Positions 1 through 6,844 of a stretch of 13,746 nt of DNA are shown here, piece after piece (within the stretch, counting starts at the first letter, position 1; every line of letters begins with the position of its first letter). The stretch comes from JBCBZH01 sp039815415 (lineage in GTDB: Bacteria > Bacteroidota > Rhodothermia > Rhodothermales > Rubricoccaceae). The stretch covers positions 1 to 13,746 of the forward strand of contig JBCBZH010000094.1 of assembly GCA_039815415.1 (NCBI GenBank). Reading direction: 5' to 3'. Made by a program: the position numbers and the translations under genes. Below the pieces are notes generated by a model, which was not told the origin of the DNA, ran no database searches, and saw only the letters and a program-made list of their open reading frames with translations.

Positions 1-1808
1 CGCAAATCAATGCCCGTCACACGCTCGAGGGCCACGCCGTTCTCGGCAGGGGCCTCGGAGTCTTCTGGGACAGTGAACGAGAGCGATACCGCGTTGCCCA
101 CTACGTCGTCGACGGTGAGGTCATCTACAGCATCGGGCGCTGTGCCGTCTCCGGGAGGATTCAGAATCGCCAGCTCGGCGCTTGCCATCCCAACACCGAG
201 GAGTCCCTCGAAGCCTGGGTTGAAAGCATCGATCTCCTTGGTCGTATTCGGGCTGGCGACCCGCGCACGCAGATCGGCAGCAGTCAGTGTGTTGCCTTGC
301 CGGTGCTCATATGAAGCCACCAACGCGGCAATGCCGGCCACGTGTGGCGACGACATCGATGTGCCCTGGTAGTAATCGTAGTCTGGGAGGCCCGAGTTCA
401 CCGCCTCGCCCTGAATCACGGTGCTCAGCACCAGCTCTTCGACGATGTTGTTGGTCGCGAAGTCACCGCCGGGTCCTGCAACGTCCACCCAGGTCCCGAA
501 GTTGGATGAGCCTGTGGAGTTGAACAGCGAGCGCTGGTTGGCGACGCCGAGTGAGGACACCGCGAGGACAGGTTCGTAGAAGCCGGGATAGAATTCGTCA
601 TCCAGGCCAGAGTTGCCCGCCGAGCTGACGAGTAGGCCTCCGTCGAGTGCTTGGCCGGGGCCACCCGCGTTGGCGGTGAAATAGTCGATCGCGTCTAGGA
701 CGGCCTGCTCGAAGACGCCGGGGTTGGTGTATCCCCAGCTATGGTTGGCAATCACCGCTCCGTTGTCCGCCGCGTACACGATGGCCTCGGCGAAGCCGGC
801 ATTGCCTGTATTCCCGAACGTCTGGGAAATCATCAGCCGGACGCCACTGTCTGCAGCTCCGTTGCCTCCTGCAACGCCGGCAACACCTGTTCCGTTGTTC
901 GAGCGGGCGCCTACGGTTCCCGCTGTGTGGACACCGTGGCTGCCCGAGCCCCCCTGGGAATCAGCCCCTGCTTCTGGGATCGACACGTCATCTGCGTGTC
1001 CGTATCCGATCAAGTCATCGACATATCCGTTGTTGTCGTCGTCGATGCCATTCAGGTCCCCTCCATCGGCTTCTGGCGCGTTGTCAAAGCGGCCGTTTCC
1101 GTTGATGTCCTCACCTGCGTTGACCCAGAGTGCGTCGATCAGGTCTGGGTGATCCGAGTCGATGCCCGAGTCCACAATCTGCACGACGACGTCCGGGTGC
1201 CCGGTCTCGATGGCCCATGCCGCCGGAGCATCAATGTCCGCGTCGGCAATCGCGTTCACGGAAACGGACCCGTCGTTGTCGTAGTGCCACTGACGGTCGT
1301 AATGCGTGTCATTGGGTGGACCATCAAGCGTGCGGCGGAGGCCCTCAGGCAACTCAACCCGCTCACCGTGAAGCACCTTCTCGAGACGCCGCTCTGCGAA
1401 CTCGACGTCGGGACTTGCGGAGTACGCAGTCACTGCAACGTCTGCGTCGCGTGGACCTTGGAGCTCGATCACGTACCAGCGATCCAGTCCCCAGGCAACG
1501 TGCCGCGCTTCATCGCGTCCGGCTGGACGGAACAGGCGCTTCATGCTGACGACCCCTAGTTGGGCATTCAACTGATCCAGAGCCGCAATGCTGGTCGTCA
1601 AGTCGCCACTTGCCGTTAGTTGGAGCGCAACCTGGCTTTGAGCGCGTTCGGTCAGTTTGATCTGAAGCTGGCCTGGGACGGCTCTCGCACTGGCGGAGGA
1701 TGACCCCGCATACAGTGGGGCTTGGGCAGTGCTGGCCGATGCGGTGAGGAGAAGCGCAAGAACGAAAGCGCCGAGGTAGAGGCCTCGGTGCGTAGCAAGG
1801 CGTCGCAT
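1..1808 (-). CDS. Secreted subtilisin-like serine protease (S8 family), C-terminus cut by window edge
   Basis: This reads as a secreted endopeptidase; 602 residues are visible and the frame runs off the left edge without a stop. A signal peptide covers about residues 1-29 (basic MRRLATHRG, hydrophobic core, cleavage near ASTAQA), then a propeptide-like stretch to about residue 180. The S8 catalytic set is complete: Asp213 in VDSGIDSDHPDL, His291 in GSHGVHTAGT, oxyanion Asn399 in SSAGNSG and Ser484 in GTSMSSPHVAG. Residues 233-265, between Asp and His, form an Asp/Asn-rich insert (EDINGNGRFD, later IDDDNNGYVDD) that resembles calcium-binding loops of Bacteroidota subtilases. After residue 555 a fibronectin-III-like domain seems to begin (APDAVDDLTV). 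A sorting domain may lie beyond the edge but cannot be seen. Start is the ATG at 1806-1808, just ahead of the signal peptide; no Shine-Dalgarno is present. The family is certain; the substrate is unknown. Confidence 0.93.
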   Translation of the reverse strand, partial: MRRLATHRGLYLGAFVLALLLTASASTAQAPLYAGSSSASARAVPGQLQIKLTERAQSQVALQLTASGDLTTSIAALDQLNAQLGVVSMKRLFRPAGRDEARHVAWGLDRWYVIELQGPRDADVAVTAYSASPDVEFAERRLEKVLHGERVELPEGLRRTLDGPPNDTHYDRQWHYDNDGSVSVNAIADADIDAPAAWAIETGHPDVVVQIVDSGIDSDHPDLIDALWVNAGEDINGNGRFDNAPEADGGDLNGIDDDNNGYVDDLIGYGHADDVSIPEAGADSQGGSGSHGVHTAGTVGARSNNGTGVAGVAGGNGAADSGVRLMISQTFGNTGNAGFAEAIVYAADNGAVIANHSWGYTNPGVFEQAVLDAIDYFTANAGGPGQALDGGLLVSSAGNSGLDDEFYPGFYEPVLAVSSLGVANQRSLFNSTGSSNFGTWVDVAGPGGDFATNNIVEELVLSTVIQGEAVNSGLPDYDYYQGTSMSSPHVAGIAALVASYEHRQGNTLTAADLRARVASPNTTKEIDAFNPGFEGLLGVGMASAELAILNPPGDGTAPDAVDDLTVDDVVGNAVSLSFTVPEDSEAPAENGVALERVTGIDL

Positions 1809-1926
1809 GGGGTTGGGGAGAGGAGAGAGGGGCAGAAGTCACAGAGCACTGTAGCAGCTCCGGGTCCGAGATGCTGAAGTCTCAGCGTCTCGACATACCG
1901 GAGAGAATCCGGCATACCATTTCTTC

Positions 1927-1955
1927 ATGATAGAGGGTGGCCCCACACACAGCAA
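1927..1955 (-). promoter_or_regulatory. Possible sigma70-like promoter for the subtilase gene
   Basis: Read on the minus strand, TTGCTG (1950-1955) is followed after exactly 17 bases by TATCAT (1927-1932), a 5/6 match to the -10 consensus. Transcription would start near 1920, leaving a leader of about 110 bases before the subtilase ATG. The -35 is a weak match, and Bacteroidota primary promoters usually have a different form (TAnnTTTG), so this is a candidate only. Confidence 0.25.
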
Positions 1956-2178
1956 GGGATGGGCGCCGAAGAGTTGTCCACATGGAGCCTTTTGAGAGGC
2001 ATCTGCTTGGCTGTCGAGCCCATAATCTGTTGGGTAGGAGGAAGATGTGAGAATGAGGGCGTTCCTGGGCTGAGAGAGATCGGGTGCTGATTTAATGTCC
2101 TTCCAGGCGTTACTTCCTAGTAGTAGGATGCAATCCAGGGCCTCACTCGTGCGAACACTCTTGTTGTTCTCCTCCGTT

Positions 2179-2295
2179 CGCATCTAAACATGTAGCGGAG
2201 ATGCGCGAAGCGCAGCCCGCAGATCATGTACCCGCTGGGTCTCCTCCGATGGCGAGGGGGCGCCCCGGACGGGATGCCGATCCGTAGCGCTACGG
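2179..2295. repeat. Cluster of five short inverted repeats downstream of serS
   Basis: Within 117 bases there are: CGCATCT/AGATGCG (2179-2185 with 2199-2205); a TGCGC-GAA-GCGCA hairpin (2202-2214); ACCC-GCT-GGGT (2230-2240); the palindrome GGGGCGCCCC (2257-2266); and a perfect 14-base palindrome CCGTAGCGCTACGG (2282-2295) that begins 20 bases past the serS stop codon. None is followed by a T-run on the minus strand, so this is not a standard intrinsic terminator. It could end serS transcription by structure, be a REP-like element, or be part of a small RNA. The first two structures overlap, so they would be alternatives. Confidence 0.4.
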
Positions 2296-2315
2296 CGAGT
2301 TGGCGACGAGCAGAG

Positions 2316-3587
2316 CTACCCGATCTGCTGCACGCCAACCCGTTCAGCGAGCGGGCTGGGCAGCGTCACAGAGCCATCGGCGTTCTGGCCGTGTTCCAGC
2401 AAAGCTGCGACGATGCGCGGAAGCGCCAGCGCGCTGGCGTTGAGCGTGTGGACGAACTGAGGCTTGCCCCCATCGGGCCGATAGCGCACGTTGGCGCGAC
2501 GCGCCTGGTAGGCCTCGATGTTGCTGATGGACGACACCTCCAGCCAGCGCTCCTGCCCTGCACTCCACACTTCCAGGTCATAGGTCTTGGTCTGGGTCAT
2601 GCCCATGTCGCCTGTCGCCAGCACGAGGCGGCGGTAGGGGAGGCCGAGCGTCTGGACGGCCCGCTCTGCGATCTCTCGCATGACCTCGAGGCGCTCGTAG
2701 CTGTCTTCCGGACAACAGAACTCAACAATCTCGACCTTGTCAAACTGGTGGAGGCGGTTGAGCCCTCTGACGTCTTTGCCGTACGACCCGGCCTCGCGGC
2801 GGAAGCACGGAGTGTAAGCAGCATACCGGAGCGGCAGGTCGGCCTCGTCGAGGATCTCATCGCGCCGGTAGTTCACCAGCACGACCTCCGAGGTGGGGAC
2901 GATGTACAAGCCATCGCGCTCGATCTCATACATCTGCCCTTCTTTGTCCGGGAGCTGACCCGTTCCAATGCCACTGGCTTCGTTGAACAGGAGCGGCGGC
3001 TGGATCTCGGTGTATCCGGCCTCCGCTGCTAGATCGAGAAAGAGCTGGATGAGCCCGCGTTGGAGGCGTGCGCCTAGTCCGACGTAGAATGGAAATCCGG
3101 CGCCAGTTGCCTTCGCACCCCGCTCAAAGTCGATCAGGCCGTGCTTCTCGGCGAGGTCCCAGTGGGGGAGGGCCTCGAAGTCGAACACGGGCATATCGCC
3201 CCATGTGAACGCCAGCTCGTTCGCCTCCGCACCGCCGACGGGGACCGATGGGTGCGGAGGGTTCGGGATGGCAAGGAGGGCGTCGTGCAAGGTGGCCTCT
3301 GCCTCCCGAATCTCAGCATCGAGGACCTTGATTTGGGCTTTAAGCGCATTGGATTGCTCAACAAGCGGAGCGGCCCCCTCGCGGTTTCCGGCCTTCATGA
3401 GCAGTCCGATCTGCGCGCTCACCTCACCCTGAGCCTGTCGCAACTCCTGGGCTTGTGTCACCGCGGCTCTGCGGGCGGTATCCGCGGCCAAGGCACGGTC
3501 CACGGCATCCGGGTCTCCGAGGCGCTTGGACGCGATGCCCTCGCGGACCAAATCGGGAGTCGTGCGGAGCAGGTGGAGGTCGATCAT
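2316..3587 (-). CDS. serS: Seryl-tRNA synthetase
   Basis: This is a cytoplasmic class II aminoacyl-tRNA synthetase that charges tRNA-Ser (and tRNA-Sec where present) with serine using ATP. At 423 residues it has the normal bacterial length. Residues 1-100 form the long antiparallel coiled-coil arm that grips the tRNA variable arm (Arg/Glu/Gln-rich, for example around 35-100). The catalytic core follows, with PTSEVVLVN (231-239, serine site), motif 2 at CFRREAGSYGKDVRG (261-275) and motif 3 around Arg391 (ALALPRIVAALLEHGQ). The usual TLNGS loop reads TLNAS (381-385), a mild variant. Start is the ATG at 3585-3587, which matches the family N-terminus MIDLHLLRTTPDLVREG; no Shine-Dalgarno precedes it. 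The stop is TAG. It diverges from the META lipoprotein gene across 105 bases and appears monocistronic. Identification is secure. Confidence 0.98.
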   Translation of the reverse strand: MIDLHLLRTTPDLVREGIASKRLGDPDAVDRALAADTARRAAVTQAQELRQAQGEVSAQIGLLMKAGNREGAAPLVEQSNALKAQIKVLDAEIREAEATLHDALLAIPNPPHPSVPVGGAEANELAFTWGDMPVFDFEALPHWDLAEKHGLIDFERGAKATGAGFPFYVGLGARLQRGLIQLFLDLAAEAGYTEIQPPLLFNEASGIGTGQLPDKEGQMYEIERDGLYIVPTSEVVLVNYRRDEILDEADLPLRYAAYTPCFRREAGSYGKDVRGLNRLHQFDKVEIVEFCCPEDSYERLEVMREIAERAVQTLGLPYRRLVLATGDMGMTQTKTYDLEVWSAGQERWLEVSSISNIEAYQARRANVRYRPDGGKPQFVHTLNASALALPRIVAALLEHGQNADGSVTLPSPLAERVGVQQIG

Positions 3588-3692
3588 CTGGGTACGTCGA
3601 GGGCGTCCTGGAAGCTACCCCGAGACCCATGGGAATGGCTCCAATCAGGGAAGAGCCCGGTGTAGTTTCCAATCCAGTCCCCCGCTCTCCCC

Positions 3693-4178
3693 ATGCGCTT
3701 CACGTTGTTGTTCGCCTTCCTGTTTGCTATAGGCTGTTCGAGCCCACCCCCGACAGGTCTTAGCGCGGAGCTACCCGGAACCGCATGGACTCTCGAGCGC
3801 GTGGTGTATGACGATGGCAGAGTGGAGCGTGGCACAGGGGAGCAGCGGATCACGTTCGAGCCCGATGGACGCGTGCTGATCGTCTCCTGCAACACCTGCA
3901 ATGGCACCTACCGGATGCGCGGCAACGAGCTGACGATGCGAGACCCGATGGCCTGTACGCGCCGAGGCTGCATGGAGCAGGAGATCGAGCTGGAGACGTT
4001 TTTCTCGGGAGCCATGACGCTCAGCCGTGATGGGAGCTACCTGATCGTTGAGAGCCTTGAAGCCGCGGATCCCGCCCAGCTTCTGTTCCTGCCCGTCAGC
4101 GACCGCTTCAGTTGGCTACCGCCGACCCCGGATCGAGTCCAGGGCAGTCTCCTCAGCTCGAGCCCGGCGGCTCCGTAA
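3693..4178 (+). CDS. META-domain (HslJ-like) lipoprotein
   Basis: This is a small envelope lipoprotein of 161 residues. A signal peptide ends in a lipobox (AIGC), with lipidated Cys15. From about residue 27 a META/HslJ-like domain is visible: LPGTAWTLERV, then ITFEPDGRVLIVSCNTCNGTY and ELTMRDPMACTRRGCMEQE. Four cysteines (66, 69, 88, 93) sit in two pairs and could form disulfides outside the cytoplasm; the Cys-Asn-x-Cys-Asn-Gly-x-Tyr run is the family hallmark. META proteins in E. coli (HslJ) are linked to heat shock and novobiocin tolerance, but the biochemical role is unclear. It diverges from serS. Its last 26 bases overlap the 3' end of the convergent SDR gene. No Shine-Dalgarno is seen before the ATG at 3693, which is the only start that keeps the signal peptide. 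Confidence 0.85.
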   Translation: MRFTLLFAFLFAIGCSSPPPTGLSAELPGTAWTLERVVYDDGRVERGTGEQRITFEPDGRVLIVSCNTCNGTYRMRGNELTMRDPMACTRRGCMEQEIELETFFSGAMTLSRDGSYLIVESLEAADPAQLLFLPVSDRFSWLPPTPDRVQGSLLSSSPAAP

Positions 4179-5094
4179 ACGTTCGAGCCTCGATGCGCTC
4201 GCGCAGGTCCTCAAGGGCCTCTGTGAGAGAATGGGGCCGGTAGCCGAGTTCGCTCTCGGCGCGGAGGATCAGGAGGCCAGCATCCAGCGGACGGGGTGCA
4301 CCCGGATGCAGCTCTGCAGTCAATGCGGGAGAAATGAGCGATGGGTCCAACTCAAACACCTCCGCCACGGTGGTCGCGATGTCCAGGATGGTCAGCGATT
4401 CCCGCCCGGCCAGATGGTAGGTGCCTGCGCGCTGGTGGCGGATCAACCTTGCGATTCCATCGGCGAGGTCCGGGGCATAGGTCGCAGTTCGGGTTTGGTC
4501 ACGGGCGACGCGGACGGAGTTCCCTGCCGCCAGCTCGCGGAGCAGCCATGTGACGAGGTTGAGCCGCGTATCGCCTTCGGCGATGTCAAACACAAGCGTG
4601 GTGCGAGCCACAGCCCAGTCGGTGAGGCGCGAAAGGCGGAGCGCGTTTTCTGCTGCCAGCTTGCTGCGTCCATAGGCGTTCAGCGGGAAGGGGCGGTCGT
4701 CTTCGGCATAGGGGCCACTACGCCCGTCGAACACGAAGTCGGAGGAGAGGAGCACCATCCCGGAACCATGGCGGTAACACGCTGACGCAAGCGTGGCGGT
4801 GGCGTCTACATTGAGCGCCCAGCAGGCTTCCTTGTCTGTCTCGCACGCTTCCACCTGACTGATGGCGGCGGCGTGGACCACCACCGACGGTGAGAAGTCC
4901 TGCATGACTCGCTCGATGGCTTCAGCGTCTAGGACGTCAAGCGGCACGTAGCCGCCGGAAAAGGTGGAGACGCGCGCTTCAGGCTGGCGTCCGGTCGCCA
5001 GCACGTCGGCGCCGGGCCAGGCGGTGAGGCACCGGACCAAGGCCTGCCCGACCAGTCCATTGGCGCCCGTAATCAGGATGCGAGGCGGTACCAC
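4153..5094 (-). CDS. RmlD-like extended SDR family NAD(P)-dependent sugar-nucleotide reductase or epimerase
   Basis: This is an NAD(P)-binding Rossmann protein of 313 residues. The nucleotide-binding motif TGANGLVG lies at 9-16. HAAA at 74-77 and LNVDATATL at 94-102 are typical of extended SDRs. LLSSDFVFDG (115-124) closely matches the STDYVFDG motif of dTDP-4-dehydrorhamnose reductases, and the catalytic YxxxK is Y141-GRS-K145. In RmlD the reaction is reduction of the 4-keto group of dTDP-4-dehydro-L-rhamnose, but no rmlA, rmlB or rmlC is nearby, so a rhamnose role is not supported by context. The start is GTG (5092-5094), one base after the TGA stop of the upstream B12-domain gene, so translation is probably coupled. 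Its 3' end overlaps the convergent lipoprotein gene by 26 bases. The SDR assignment is firm; the substrate is not. Confidence 0.88.
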   Translation of the reverse strand: MVPPRILITGANGLVGQALVRCLTAWPGADVLATGRQPEARVSTFSGGYVPLDVLDAEAIERVMQDFSPSVVVHAAAISQVEACETDKEACWALNVDATATLASACYRHGSGMVLLSSDFVFDGRSGPYAEDDRPFPLNAYGRSKLAAENALRLSRLTDWAVARTTLVFDIAEGDTRLNLVTWLLRELAAGNSVRVARDQTRTATYAPDLADGIARLIRHQRAGTYHLAGRESLTILDIATTVAEVFELDPSLISPALTAELHPGAPRPLDAGLLILRAESELGYRPHSLTEALEDLRERIEARTFTEPPGSS

Positions 5095-5095
5095 G

Positions 5096-5515
5096 TCAGC
5101 TCGAGCGGCGCGCGGCCACGGTCTCTTCCAGATAGCGGACGATGTCGGCGAGCGGAGCGCCCGGAGTAAACACGTGGTCTACGGTTCCTGCAGAGACGAG
5201 AGCCTCGGCATCGTCGTCCGGAATGGTGCCGCCGGCAAGCAGGAGCACGTCGGTCAGGCCTGCTGCATCGAGCCGCTCTCGGATACGAGGCAGGACGGTG
5301 CCGTGGGCGCCGGAGAGAATGGAAACGCCCACCGCGTCCACGTCTTCCTCCTCAGCCGCGCGTACGACCACCTCCGGGGTTTTGCGAAGGCCTGTGTAGA
5401 CCACCTCCATCCCGGCATCCCGGAGGGCCGCCGCAACGACCTTCGCGCCACGGTCGTGGCCGTCGAGACCGACTTTGGCGACGAGAACGCGGATGGGGCG
5501 AGAGAGGACGGGCAT
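5096..5515 (-). CDS. Stand-alone cobalamin (B12)-binding domain protein, methylmalonyl-CoA mutase small-subunit type
   Basis: A single B12-binding domain of 139 residues, homologous to the C-terminal domain of methylmalonyl-CoA mutase. The base-off/His-on signature DGHDRG (18-23) supplies His20 as the lower axial cobalt ligand. The SIL motif (65-67) and the glycine pair in LLLAGGTIPDDD (92-103) complete the nucleotide-loop pocket. Free-standing domains like this usually pair with a separate mutase catalytic subunit, as in split MCM or 2-hydroxyisobutyryl-CoA mutase; none is visible here. Start chosen is the ATG at 5513-5515, because the family begins at once with RPIRVLVAKVGLDGHD. An upstream in-frame start at 5647 would add 44 residues unlike the family and overlap the divergent pseudouridine synthase gene. 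It is the first gene of a pair with the SDR gene, separated by one base. A weak Bacteroidota-type promoter may lie at 5537-5569. Confidence 0.9.
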   Translation of the reverse strand: MPVLSRPIRVLVAKVGLDGHDRGAKVVAAALRDAGMEVVYTGLRKTPEVVVRAAEEEDVDAVGVSILSGAHGTVLPRIRERLDAAGLTDVLLLAGGTIPDDDAEALVSAGTVDHVFTPGAPLADIVRYLEETVAARRSS

Positions 5516-5597
5516 GAAGGCACGCGTTGGCGAACAGCAACCTACCTCCACTGAGACGGCTGCATCCAATCCTGGATACGTTCTCAAGAGGAACACC

Positions 5598-6338
5598 ATG
5601 TCCTGTAGCTGCGTGCCCCTCCGCCAGCTTGACGCCCCCGTGGACATTCTCTACCTCGACAATCAACTGCTCGTGGTGGACAAGCCTGCCGGGATGCTCT
5701 CGCAGGAAGACCGCACGGGCGACCTCGACGTGGTGACGTGGGCGAAGGGTGAGATCAAGCAGCGATTCGGCAAGCCGGGCAATGTGTTCATCGGGCTGGT
5801 GCACCGGCTGGACCGCCCTGTCTCCGGTGTGATGGTCCTGGCTCGAACGTCCAAGGCCGCCGGTCGATTGAGTGACCAGTTTCGTCGCCGTGCTATCGAC
5901 AAACGGTATCTCACGGTCGTGGAGGGGGGACTCGCAGCAGAAGGCCAGGCGATTGACTGGCTCCTCAAAGGGGAGCACGGAACCGTCCGTCGGGTCCTGC
6001 CCAACACGCCTGGGGCCAAAGAGGCCCGGCTTCGCTGGCGCCAGCTCGCTGCCGATTCGCGGCACGCGCTCGTCGAGGTCGAGTTGATGACCGGGCGGGC
6101 CCATCAGATTCGGGTGCAGCTGGCGGGCTTGGGAGCGCCGATAGTCGGCGATCTGCGGTACGGGGCTTCTGCCCCTCTTGGGGATGGGCGAGGGATCGCG
6201 CTGCACGCGGTTCGCCTCACGCTCGATCATCCCACGCGGAAGGAGCGGATGACCTGGACCTCAGCGCCACCCTCGAGCTGGCGAGGACTATTGGATGGTG
6301 CCGTTTCCCAGGCCGTCGCCGATCAGTCGGCGAGGTAG
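5598..6338 (+). CDS. RluA-family pseudouridine synthase
   Basis: This enzyme converts uridine to pseudouridine in structured RNA. The 246 residues span the RluA catalytic domain: VVDKPAGMLS (27-35), then HRLDRPVSGVMVLART (69-84) with the catalytic Asp72, KRYLTVVEG, and HQIRVQLAGLGAPIVGDLRYG near the C-terminus. No N-terminal S4 domain is present, so it resembles the short RluA/RluC-lacking-S4 members (tRNA U32/23S U746 type or TruC-like); the exact target site cannot be set from sequence alone. The ATG at 5598 follows AAGAGG, one of the few Shine-Dalgarno-like sites in this window, which decides the start over an in-frame ATG at 5475 that would run into the B12-domain gene. Its last 16 bases overlap the convergent DinB-like gene. 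Confidence 0.93.
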   Translation: MSCSCVPLRQLDAPVDILYLDNQLLVVDKPAGMLSQEDRTGDLDVVTWAKGEIKQRFGKPGNVFIGLVHRLDRPVSGVMVLARTSKAAGRLSDQFRRRAIDKRYLTVVEGGLAAEGQAIDWLLKGEHGTVRRVLPNTPGAKEARLRWRQLAADSRHALVEVELMTGRAHQIRVQLAGLGAPIVGDLRYGASAPLGDGRGIALHAVRLTLDHPTRKERMTWTSAPPSSWRGLLDGAVSQAVADQSAR

Positions 6339-6844
6339 CGGTCGCGGAGAATCGCCATGTGATGGGCCGCGTGCCCGGCGATGACCCACGCCGCTCCCCG
6401 CGTCGTCATCGGGTGGCCGCTGGCGACGCCAGCTCGATCCCAGGCCGCCTCACCGAAGCTGCGGAGAAGCGCCAGCGTCGCGCCACGGACGGTCCACAAT
6501 TCATCCAGCAGGGACGCCACGGAGCGATCCGACACGTCTACGGCAGCCATGAACACATCCTGGTCGAAGCCAGGGAGCGGGGTGTCGTCTCCGCGTGCAA
6601 AGCGGAGGGCACGGTAGGCGAAGACGCGCTCCGTGTCGATGATGTGCAGCAAGACTTCTCCCAGAGTCCATTTCTCTGGCGCGTACCGGATGGAGGCGTC
6701 CACGACGCCGTCCAACAGCGCTTCGAGTTCGCCGAGCTGGCGATTCAGGCTGTCCAGGATGTCGCCGTCTGGGACGTGCGCGATGTAGCCGTGGTAGAAG
6801 GGCGCCGCTTCGGTTGCGTCTGGCCGTTTCAGAGTCGCCGTCAC
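6323..6844 (-). CDS. DinB-like (YfiT/DfsB-superfamily) putative metal-binding protein
   Basis: A 173-residue all-helical four-helix-bundle protein of the DinB/YfiT superfamily. The metal-ligand histidines expected of the fold are in place: His67 in EVLLHIIDTERVF, and His158 with His161/162 in GHAAHHMAILRDRY. Family members include thiol-dependent S-transferases and putative metal-dependent hydrolases; many have no assigned reaction, and none can be given here. The start is GTG (6842-6844), directly abutting the TAA stop of the upstream acyl-CoA dehydrogenase gene (TAAGTG, no spacer). The two are therefore almost certainly co-transcribed and translationally coupled. The 3' end overlaps the pseudouridine synthase gene by 16 bases. 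The link with a dehydrogenase gives no clear functional hint. Confidence 0.88.
   Translation of the reverse strand: MTATLKRPDATEAAPFYHGYIAHVPDGDILDSLNRQLGELEALLDGVVDASIRYAPEKWTLGEVLLHIIDTERVFAYRALRFARGDDTPLPGFDQDVFMAAVDVSDRSVASLLDELWTVRGATLALLRSFGEAAWDRAGVASGHPMTTRGAAWVIAGHAAHHMAILRDRYLAD

Larger units (their letters stand above)
1809..2315. other. 507-base intergenic region between serS and the subtilase gene
   Basis: This is the only gene-free stretch over 300 bases. Both flanking genes are on the minus strand, so it holds the serS 3' region (right end) and the subtilase leader (left end). The segment from about 1840 to 2180 is visibly less GC-rich than its surroundings; it contains one minus-strand open frame (1839-2183) whose translation shows no domain, signal or conserved motif. 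The right end (2179-2295) is dense in short inverted repeats, listed separately. No tRNA, transposase remnant or clear T-run terminator was seen. Confidence 0.6.

Noticed and set aside
741..1559. Long plus-strand open frame (272 codons)
   Set aside because: It is antisense to the subtilase, whose catalytic motifs fix the true frame. Long antisense frames are common in high-GC DNA.
1839..2183. Minus-strand open frame of 114 codons in the serS-subtilase intergenic region
   Set aside because: The translation has no domain, signal, or motif, and its residue mix looks random. It ends in the subtilase leader. Not supported as a gene.
2226..3032. Plus-strand open frame (268 codons)
   Set aside because: Antisense to serS, with no recognisable domain.
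5475..5597. N-terminal extension of the pseudouridine synthase from an ATG at 5475
   Set aside because: The extra residues have no S4-domain features and would overlap the divergent B12-domain gene; the ATG at 5598 has a Shine-Dalgarno-like AAGAGG.
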